From positions 1 through 40,333 of the forward strand of contig NZ_BAFY01000217.1 of NCBI RefSeq assembly GCF_000308555.1: a DNA stretch of 40,333 nucleotides, given 5' to 3'. The position numbers and the translations under genes are program-made. The notes below the pieces were generated by a model, which was not told the origin of the DNA, ran no database searches, and saw only the letters and a program-made list of their open reading frames with translations. Every line of letters begins with the position of its first letter. Position 1 is the first letter of the stretch. This DNA is from Nocardia cyriacigeorgica NBRC 100375 (lineage in GTDB: Bacteria > Actinomycetota > Actinomycetes > Mycobacteriales > Mycobacteriaceae). Shown piece by piece: positions 34,589 through 40,333 of this stretch.

Positions 34589-35362
34589 CTACTGCCGGGG
34601 CGACCCGGACGCACCTACACCCCGCTCCCGCCCCGGGTCGTACAAATGGGAGCCCACACACGAAATCCCGGATTGCAGGGCTCGCCCGACGAGGATGACG
34701 GCGGCCTGGCGCAACCCTGCGGCTTCTACTTGGTCGGCGATATCAGCGAGTGTGCCGCGAAGGACCATTTGTTCGGGTTGGCTGGCGCGGTAGACGACTG
34801 CCGCGGGGCAATCGGCGCCATGGAATTCCGCGAGCTCGGCGGCCAACGTCCGGATTCGGGTAATGGCCAGGTGCAGGACGAGAGTGGCTCCGGTGCGGGC
34901 GAATTCGGCGAGGGCCTCGGATTCGGGCATCGCGGTGGAGCGGGCCTGGGTGCGGGTCAGGACAACCGATTGCACGACCTCGGGGACGGTGAGTTCGGTG
35001 CCGAGGATGGCGGCCGCGGCGGCGTAGGCGGGGACGCCGGGGGTGACGTCCCAGGGGATGCCGTTGGCGTCGAGGCGACGGGTTTGTTCGGTGAGGGCCG
35101 AATAGATCGACGGATCACCGGAGCAGAGGCGGGCGACGTCGCGACCGGACTCGTGCGCGCGCACCAGGTGGGCGATGATCTGGTCGATATCCAGGTGCTG
35201 GGTGTCGATCAGCTCGGTGCCGGGGGCGCAGTGGGCGAGCACATCGGGGTCGAGGTAGGTGCCCGCGTACAGGCAGACCGGGGAGTTGCGCAGCAGTTCG
35301 ACCGCGCGGACGGTCAGCAGGTCCGCGGCGCCGGGCCCGGCGCCGATGAAGTGCACGGTCAT
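34589..35362 (-). CDS. cobM: Precorrin-4 C11-methyltransferase
   Basis: The 257-residue enzyme methylates precorrin-4 at C11 with S-adenosylmethionine, giving precorrin-5 in aerobic cobalamin synthesis. The start VHFIGAGPGAADLLTVRAVE and CLYAGTYLDPDVLAHC fit CobM/CbiF; the GDPSIYSALTEQ and PGVPAYAAAAA motifs are the family's SAM-binding loops. Length is normal. The gene stands without other cob genes in view. ATG 35362 is well placed at the conserved first strand. Confidence 0.92.
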   Translation of the reverse strand: MTVHFIGAGPGAADLLTVRAVELLRNSPVCLYAGTYLDPDVLAHCAPGTELIDTQHLDIDQIIAHLVRAHESGRDVARLCSGDPSIYSALTEQTRRLDANGIPWDVTPGVPAYAAAAAILGTELTVPEVVQSVVLTRTQARSTAMPESEALAEFARTGATLVLHLAITRIRTLAAELAEFHGADCPAAVVYRASQPEQMVLRGTLADIADQVEAAGLRQAAVILVGRALQSGISCVGSHLYDPGRERGVGASGSPRQ

Positions 35363-35376
35363 GCGGGTGAGTCTAT

Positions 35377-35802
35377 TCAGCCGGTCATACCGAAGGCCGC
35401 GACGACCTTGTGCGGCCGCACCCGCACGACCAGCTCGCCTGGCACGCCATTGCGCTTTCCGAACTCCTCGGCGCGGTCGGCGCCCATGTAGCGGGCGCCG
35501 ATCGCGGTGGCGGTGCGCACCAGCTCGTCCAGGTTCTCCGACAACGTCACCGTGCCTTGAACCTGCACGAACGCGTACGGCCGCTGCTCGAGATCCACGC
35601 ACAGCGCGATCCGGTTATCGCGAACCAGCGCCTTCCCCTTGGCCGAGGTTTTGCCCGTGTTGAACACCAGTTCCTCGCCCTCGACGATGAACCACACGGG
35701 GACGACCACCGGCCGCCCGTCCCCGGCCGTGAACGCCACCTTGGCCGTCCGCGTGCCTTCGGTCAGAAAATCGCGCACCTTCGGATCCGACAATGTCGCC
35801 AT
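35377..35802 (-). CDS. PPOX-class F420-dependent oxidoreductase
   Basis: The 141-residue protein has the split-barrel flavin/deazaflavin fold: RTAKVAFTAGDGRPVVVPVW, then ELVFNTGKTSAKGKALVRD and the RIALCVDL strand. The length and GK(T)xAK(G)xxL motif fit F420-dependent members. Substrate is unknown. The start at 35802 follows AAGGTGGGCGG. The cobM start lies 14 bases beyond its stop, so the two may be co-transcribed. Confidence 0.85.
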   Translation of the reverse strand: MATLSDPKVRDFLTEGTRTAKVAFTAGDGRPVVVPVWFIVEGEELVFNTGKTSAKGKALVRDNRIALCVDLEQRPYAFVQVQGTVTLSENLDELVRTATAIGARYMGADRAEEFGKRNGVPGELVVRVRPHKVVAAFGMTG

Positions 35803-36059
35803 CCGCCCACCTTAGGCCGATTCGGTCACCGAGCAGACCAACCGACGTGCCGAGTGGTACCTGAGCCGGCCGTGTGCCGAGTACACCTCTCGCTCACTCG
35901 CGGCCGGTGGGAACCGCCTCCGGTTCGTGCGCGAAGCCGGAGCGGAGGCGTCGCGCGTGGCGGACCTGCCCGGTTTCGCGGGGGCTTTCGAACGGACTGG
36001 CTTTTATTTTTTCTGACGTATGGTCGAGGTCAGTTGGAACTTCGAAAGTAGGAGCGACA

Positions 36060-36182
36060 ATGGCTGACAAATCTCGTGGCAAGTCGTTGAAGAAATCCGC
36101 GACCACGATCAAGGAGCGCCGGGCGGCGAAGCGCGAGCGGGCGGCAGACGCCTCGGTGATCGTGCGGAAGCGCAAGGGCTGA
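36060..36182 (+). CDS. Small basic protein, 40 residues
   Basis: ATG 36060 has AGGAG 5 bases upstream. The protein is strongly basic (SLKKSATTIKERRAAKRERA) and resembles lysine/arginine-rich microproteins found widely in mycolic-acid actinobacteria; nucleic-acid binding is a guess. The AT-rich run at 36000-36020 could contribute to a promoter. Confidence 0.65.
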   Translation: MADKSRGKSLKKSATTIKERRAAKRERAADASVIVRKRKG

Positions 36183-36220
36183 GCCAATTTTCACCATTGA
36201 GGCACCCGCTGCCACCGTTA

Positions 36221-36237
36221 CGGATCTTTTCGATCCG
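36221..36237 (+). terminator. Hairpin downstream of the small basic gene
   Basis: CGGATC and GATCCG form a perfect 6-bp stem around a TTTTC loop, 38 bases after the stop at 36182. No T-tract follows, so terminator function is only possible. Confidence 0.35.
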
Positions 36238-36367
36238 GCACCGTCCCGACACACCTTGCATTTTTCGGACCGTCGGTTTTTCTATCCCCATTCACGGCCT
36301 GGTTTTCTGCTGCGCGAAAAATTCGAACTCGCGGGCTCGGCCGGTCAGAACTATTTCAGGAGAAAGC

Positions 36368-36526
36368 ATGACTACCTCCGGAATCGCGGACCGAAGGACC
36401 GACCGCGGGTCGAGCTTCAGCACCGCCGAGATCAAGGCCCGCATCGAGGAGATGTTCGACGCCCGAGGGCCGCACATCCGCGGCGAGGAGGACGGTAGCC
36501 GTGATCGCGACGAAGCTGAACCGTAG
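36368..36526 (+). CDS. Small hypothetical protein, 52 residues
   Basis: ATG 36368 follows AGGAGA. The protein is charged (STAEIKARIEEMFDARGPHI) with an acidic end. No family recognised. It overlaps the start of the next gene by 26 bases, suggesting coupling. Confidence 0.6.
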   Translation: MTTSGIADRRTDRGSSFSTAEIKARIEEMFDARGPHIRGEEDGSRDRDEAEP

Positions 36527-37220
36527 CGGCGTGACGTCGGCACTGGGGCAACGGTGCTCGCCGGCGAGGGCGGCTCGGTCGCCGGTCGTCATCGGACGAC
36601 CGGGCCGCCTGCTCGACTCGGTTGCCGCGGAGTTCCGCCGGCAGGGCGTGGTTTCGAGTTACGGTGGTGCACCGCATATTTCGCGGCGAATGTCCCGGAT
36701 GCCGCACGTGGACGGGCAGCGCGACGGTGCGGACCCGTCCACGCCGGGCAAGGTGAGCAGGCCTAGCGCGCCAAGCGATGCGAGCAGACCTAGCAAGCCC
36801 AGCGATGCGAGCACGCCCTGCGCGCCAACGACCCCCGCCACCATCGTCATCGTGGACCGGACGATGATCGAGTTCCTGTTCTGCGACCGCACGAGCGGCC
36901 GGGGCGTCGTCCGAACGTTCGACCGCATCCGCCGGGAGCGCTCGGTCGAACGCCAACTATGTGGAATGGCAACAACATCCGCGCTCGCGATCGCCGCGCG
37001 CCGACTGCTCATCGTGTGCGACATCGGGCAGACGTCCGCGGACGAGCGGACCCGGGCACTGCGCTGGGTGCGGGGGCTGGCGCACCGGATCGGCTACGAA
37101 TGCTCGGTCAACGGGCTGCACGGCCTCGCCACCTGGTACACGGCGGTCGTGGCCGGAACCGATCGCGCGCAGGCGGCGAGATCTGTCGTCGAGTGGTATC
37201 GGCGTGGGCATCTGCCGTAG
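36501..37220 (+). CDS. Hypothetical protein with Ser/Pro repeat
   Basis: The 239-residue protein starts at GTG 36501 with GAGGAGG 10-15 bases upstream. A 9-residue repeat (SRPSxPSDA type) near residues 85-111 separates two halves. The C-terminal half (VDRTMIEFLFCDRTSGRGVV, then ATTSALAIAARRLLIVCDIG) is alanine-rich and more regular. I recognise no family and see no catalytic motif. The N-terminal half is arginine-rich, so a later start is possible. Confidence 0.5.
   Translation: MIATKLNRSGVTSALGQRCSPARAARSPVVIGRPGRLLDSVAAEFRRQGVVSSYGGAPHISRRMSRMPHVDGQRDGADPSTPGKVSRPSAPSDASRPSKPSDASTPCAPTTPATIVIVDRTMIEFLFCDRTSGRGVVRTFDRIRRERSVERQLCGMATTSALAIAARRLLIVCDIGQTSADERTRALRWVRGLAHRIGYECSVNGLHGLATWYTAVVAGTDRAQAARSVVEWYRRGHLP
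36753..36833 (+). repeat. Three imperfect 27-base tandem repeats
   Basis: Units at 36753-36779, 36780-36806 and 36807-36833 share GxGAGCAGxCCTAGC-like starts and keep the reading frame, encoding (V/A)SRPSxPSD. The third unit is the most diverged. Confidence 0.75.
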
Positions 37221-37240
37221 TCGGTGGGCACCCGCAGGAA

Positions 37241-38161
37241 TCAGTGTTTGCCGAGCAACGCCGGCTGCTGTTCGGCGACCAGCTGTACCAGGGCGTCGAC
37301 GACCGCGGCCACCTCCGGGCGGCGCAGGGTCTCCGGGCGCGACACCAACCAGTAGGACAGCCGGATGGCGACGGCCTCGGGTAGGACGCGGACCAGGTCG
37401 TCGTGGCGGTCGGCCATGAAGCAGGGCAGTAGGCCGAGGCCCGCGGCGGCGCGGGTGGCCTCGACGTGGACGAAGACGTTGGTGGAGGTCACCGACTCGG
37501 GCCTGGTGGGCACGAAGCTCGAGGCCAGATCCAGATCGTCCACCTGGAGCATCGAGTCGATGAAGTACACCAGCGGGTGGCTGCTCAGGTCGGCAATGGA
37601 TGCGGGCGTGCCGAACTCGGCCAGATAGTCGCGGGAACCGTAGAGGCCGAGGCAGTAGTCGCCCAGCCGAATCGCCTTGGCACGCTGCACCTGTGGTTTA
37701 CCCACCACCACTTCGATATCCAGCCCGGACCGCTGCTGGGACGCCCGGCGCGTGGTTGCCACGATCTCGACGGCGACCCGCGGATGGTCGCGCCGCACGC
37801 GCGCCGCGGCGGGGGCGGCGAGGTAAGCGCTGAACCCATCGGTCGCCGACAGCCGGACCACGCCCTCCAGCTCCCGCTTGTGCCGCGGGCCCGCCATGAA
37901 CTTGACGGCGGTCTCGATGGTCTCCGCCGCGACCAGCGCCATGCGGCCGAGCTCGGTGAGCTCCCAACCGCCGGCCGACCGGGTCAGCACCCGCCCACCG
38001 AGGCTCTGCTCCAGCGCGGCGATGCGGCGGGCGATGGTGGTGTGGTTGATGCCGAGCTCATCGGCCGCGGTGACGTAGCGGCCCGAGCGCCCGACGGCCA
38101 GCAGAACCAGCAGATCATCGGCGCTCGGACGTCGGGCCGGACCCGGAGCGGACGCGTTCAC
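37241..38161 (-). CDS. LysR-family transcriptional regulator
   Basis: The 306-residue protein has an N-terminal LysR helix-turn-helix (VTAADELGINHTTIARRIAA, LEQSLGGRVLTR) and an effector domain with LSATDGFSAYLAAP and AGLGLLPCFMADRHDDLVRV. It probably controls the divergent transporter-dehydrogenase unit. GTG 38161 gives normal family length; upstream in-frame ATGs exist to 38257 but would include the palindrome at 38163. The serine/threonine ligand-contact region cannot be assigned to a compound. Confidence 0.88.
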   Translation of the reverse strand: MNASAPGPARRPSADDLLVLLAVGRSGRYVTAADELGINHTTIARRIAALEQSLGGRVLTRSAGGWELTELGRMALVAAETIETAVKFMAGPRHKRELEGVVRLSATDGFSAYLAAPAAARVRRDHPRVAVEIVATTRRASQQRSGLDIEVVVGKPQVQRAKAIRLGDYCLGLYGSRDYLAEFGTPASIADLSSHPLVYFIDSMLQVDDLDLASSFVPTRPESVTSTNVFVHVEATRAAAGLGLLPCFMADRHDDLVRVLPEAVAIRLSYWLVSRPETLRRPEVAAVVDALVQLVAEQQPALLGKH

Positions 38162-38162
38162 T

Positions 38163-38178
38163 TCTGCATTTTTGCAGA
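38163..38178. promoter_or_regulatory. Perfect palindrome between LysR gene and divergent transporter gene
   Basis: TCTGCATTTTTGCAGA is a 6-4-6 inverted repeat one base upstream of the LysR start, 122 bases from the transporter start. It fits the dyad form (T-N11-A type) of LysR operators. Autoregulation is inferred. Confidence 0.5.
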
Positions 38179-38300
38179 TATGCCCTGCGCATCTGGTCAT
38201 TGCCGTCGACATCGGTGTGCACTGATACTCGTCGTCATGGCCTGTGGCGGCCATCACATTCGATCAGTGATGTGGTCGCGATGATGAGGGAGTTTCGACG

Positions 38301-39716
38301 ATGAGCGTGCACGACGCGGCGAAGACCGACGACAAGGGAGTACCGACCGGACTACGAAGAGTGGTCGCCGCGTCGATGGCGGGCACGGTGGTCGAGTGGT
38401 ACGAGTTCTTCCTGTACGGCACCGCCGCGACGCTGGTGTTCAGCAAGGTGTTCTTCGCCGACACCACCAGCGACCTGGACGCGATCCTGGCCGCGTTCGT
38501 CACCTACGCGGTGGGCTTCGCGGCCCGCCCGCTCGGTGGCGTCGTCTTCGGGCACTTCGGTGACAAGTACGGACGCAAAAAGCTGCTCCAGTTCAGCTTG
38601 TTGCTGGTGGGCGCGGCGACGTTCCTGATGGGCTGTCTGCCCACTTTCGGCCAGGTCGGCTATCTGGCGCCGACGCTGCTGGTGATCCTGCGCTTCATCC
38701 AGGGCTTCGCCGTCGGCGGCGAATGGGGTGGCGCGGTGCTGCTGGTGGCCGAGCACAGCCCCAATCGCAGTCGTGGGTTCTGGGCGAGCTGGCCGCAGGC
38801 CGGTGTGCCCGCGGGCAATCTGCTCGCTACCGTGGTGCTGCTCGCGCTGACCACCACGCTGTCGGATGCGGCGTTCCTGAGCTGGGGTTGGCGAGTCGCG
38901 TTCTGGCTCTCGGCGGTGGTGGTGCTGATCGGCTACTACGTGCGCACCAAGGTCACCGACGCGCCGATCTTCGTGGCGGCGCAGCAGGAGGCGGAGAAGG
39001 CACGCGCCACCTCGTTCAGCGTGGTGGAGGTGCTGAAGCGTTACCCGCGTGGGGTTTTCACCGCGATGGGCCTGCGCTTCGGCGAGAACATCATGTACTA
39101 CCTGGTCGTCACGTTCACCATCACGTATCTGAAGGTGCAGGTCGAGCTGGACACCGACACCATCCTGTGGTGGCTGCTGATCGCCCACGCGATCCACTTC
39201 TTCGCCATCCCGATGGTCGGCAACCTCAGCGACCGGTTCGGTCGGCGTCCGGTGTATCTGGTCGGCGCCATCACCGCGGGCACCTGGGGCTTCTTCGCCT
39301 TCCCGATGATGGACAGCGGCCACAACGCGGTCATCCTGGCCGCGATCATCATCGGCCTGCTGTTCCACGCGCTGATGTACGCCGCGCAGCCGGCGATCAT
39401 GGCGGAGATGTTCCCGACCCGGATGCGCTACTCCGGTGTCTCGCTCGGCTATCAGGTGACCTCGATCGTCGCGGGCTCGCTGGCCCCGATCATCGCGGTG
39501 CGGCTGCTGGACACCTTCGACTCCTCGGTGCCGATCGCCTGGTACCTGGCCGGGGCGTGCGCCCTGACCGCCGTCGCGGTGATCGTGGCCCGGGAGACCA
39601 GCGGGCTGGATCTGGCCGAGATCGACTCGGCCGATGCGGCGAACCTGGCGAACGAAGCCGAGCAGTCCGCGAAGACGGTGGCCGCGCCCGCGCCGGCCAC
39701 GGTGACGGCGAAATGA
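38301..39716 (+). CDS. MFS transporter, metabolite:H+ symporter (MHS) family
   Basis: The 471-residue, twelve-helix protein opens with the MHS signature MAGTVVEWYEFFLYGTAATL, then GHFGDKYGRKKLL after helix 2 and GEWGGAVLLVAEHSPNRSRG in helix 4-5. MHS proteins import small organic acids or betaines with protons; the neighbouring dehydrogenase suggests a carboxylic acid such as a hydroxybutyrate, which is inference. Start ATG 38301 follows GAGGGAG. Its stop overlaps a tiny ORF leading into the next gene. Confidence 0.92.
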   Translation: MSVHDAAKTDDKGVPTGLRRVVAASMAGTVVEWYEFFLYGTAATLVFSKVFFADTTSDLDAILAAFVTYAVGFAARPLGGVVFGHFGDKYGRKKLLQFSLLLVGAATFLMGCLPTFGQVGYLAPTLLVILRFIQGFAVGGEWGGAVLLVAEHSPNRSRGFWASWPQAGVPAGNLLATVVLLALTTTLSDAAFLSWGWRVAFWLSAVVVLIGYYVRTKVTDAPIFVAAQQEAEKARATSFSVVEVLKRYPRGVFTAMGLRFGENIMYYLVVTFTITYLKVQVELDTDTILWWLLIAHAIHFFAIPMVGNLSDRFGRRPVYLVGAITAGTWGFFAFPMMDSGHNAVILAAIIIGLLFHALMYAAQPAIMAEMFPTRMRYSGVSLGYQVTSIVAGSLAPIIAVRLLDTFDSSVPIAWYLAGACALTAVAVIVARETSGLDLAEIDSADAANLANEAEQSAKTVAAPAPATVTAK

Positions 39717-39754
39717 GCATCAGCGCGGATGCGGGTCCCGTGGTGACACGATGA
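39713..39754 (+). CDS. 13-codon micro-ORF linking transporter and dehydrogenase
   Basis: ATG 39713 overlaps the transporter stop (ATGA), and its own TGA at 39752-39754 overlaps the dehydrogenase ATG 39751 (ATGA). It could act as a coupling leader; chance is the alternative. Confidence 0.3.
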   Translation: MSISADAGPVVTR

Positions 39755-40333
39755 GCGAGCTCGAGGGACGGCGCGCATTGGTAACCGGCGGGGCGAGCGG
39801 CATCGGCGCGGCCTGCGCGCGGGCGCTCGCCGATCGCGGGGCCCACGTCACCGTCGCCGATATCGACGAAGTCGGCGCGAAGGCGCTGGCCGAGGAGATC
39901 GGCGGCAGCGCCTGGGGTGTGGATCTGCTCGACGTGGGCGAACTCGAGCAGCTGACCCTCGAGGTCGAGATCCTGGTGAACAATGCCGGCATCCAGAGCA
40001 TCGACCCGATCCCCGAGTTCGCGCCCGAGCGGTTCCGCACCCTGATGACGCTGATGGCCGAGGCACCGTTCCTGCTGATCCGGGCCGCGCTCCCGCACAT
40101 GTACGAGCAGAGGTTCGGCCGGATCGTCAATATTTCCTCGGTGCACGGGCTGCGCGCCTCGGAGTACAAGGTCGCCTACGTCGCCGCAAAGCACGCCCTC
40201 GAGGGCATCTCGAAGGTGACGGCGCTGGAAGGTGGCAGGCACGGGGTGACGAGCAACTGCGTCAACCCTGGGTATGTGCGCACTCCCCTGGTCGACAAGC
40301 AGATCGCCGATCAGGCCCGCACCCATGGCCCCC
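39751..40333 (+). CDS. Short-chain dehydrogenase, 3-hydroxybutyrate dehydrogenase-like, cut by window edge
   Basis: The first 194 residues show a classical SDR: ALVTGGASGIGAACARALAD for NAD(P) binding, EILVNNAGIQ, S130 in NISSVHG, and Y143-xxx-K147 in YVAAKHAL. NNAGIQ and SVHGLRAS with the later NPGYVRTPLV fit 3-hydroxybutyrate dehydrogenases, which oxidise 3-hydroxybutyrate to acetoacetate. The sequence between the cofactor loop and NNAG is shorter than usual. It follows the MHS transporter, so uptake and oxidation of a hydroxy acid is the simplest joint role. Confidence 0.82.
   Translation, partial: MSELEGRRALVTGGASGIGAACARALADRGAHVTVADIDEVGAKALAEEIGGSAWGVDLLDVGELEQLTLEVEILVNNAGIQSIDPIPEFAPERFRTLMTLMAEAPFLLIRAALPHMYEQRFGRIVNISSVHGLRASEYKVAYVAAKHALEGISKVTALEGGRHGVTSNCVNPGYVRTPLVDKQIADQARTHGP

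Noticed and set aside
34646..35491. 281-codon plus-strand frame
   Set aside because: Antisense to cobM and the oxidoreductase gene; glycine-rich shadow.

Overview
The window is high-GC actinobacterial DNA, most likely from Nocardia or a close mycolic-acid-producing relative. The pointers are a CpnT-like secreted toxin backbone, an EspG/DUF3558/Esx-type operon, a TNT-family NAD+ glycohydrolase, an F420-type PPOX oxidoreductase, an XRE-TPR regulator, and frequent GTG and TTG starts. The genus assignment is inference.

Layout. Positions 1-12724 (minus) carry the 5' part of a giant non-ribosomal peptide synthetase with four C-A-T modules visible; the gene runs off the left edge. A 406-base gap follows, then an AbiEi/AbiEii (MenA/MenT-like) toxin-antitoxin pair on the minus strand (13131-14523). 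From 14760 to about 28500 (plus) there is a polymorphic-toxin island. It opens with one uninterrupted 2902-codon ORF with these parts: a CpnT-like helical N-terminus, a roughly 950-residue Pro/Asn/Thr-rich linker, a pre-toxin domain plus Tox-PL papain-fold deamidase, a second pre-toxin plus Tox-PL copy, and a RelA/SpoT-like C-terminal domain. Two 181-codon immunity genes lie wholly inside this ORF in the +1 frame, one after each Tox-PL domain, each with its own ribosome-binding site. Downstream are a RelA/SpoT-domain immunity gene, a chimeric small gene, a third pre-toxin remnant, an unclassified gene, a TNT toxin fused to an immunity-like domain with its partner, several small immunity-type genes including two DUF4279 proteins, and a second, partly decayed copy of the RelA/SpoT-immunity pair.

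The right part is ordinary chromosome: a DUF4760 membrane protein, an XRE-TPR regulator with a divergent two-gene unit, a minus-strand type VII secretion accessory operon (DUF3558 lipoprotein, helical protein, frameshifted WXG/PPE-like protein, EspG), cobM, a PPOX/F420 oxidoreductase, three small plus-strand genes, and a LysR regulator divergent from an MHS transporter and a short-chain (3-hydroxybutyrate-type) dehydrogenase that is cut by the right edge.

The main discovery candidate is the toxin ORF. Toxin-immunity cassettes appear to have been duplicated in tandem so that the toxin frame stays open across both immunity genes. If translated as written, this gives one protein with three warheads whose inter-domain linkers are encoded by the overprinted immunity genes. 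The alternative is that open frames through GC-rich DNA are chance and the downstream toxin modules are silent orphans; codon-level conservation and ribosome profiling would decide.
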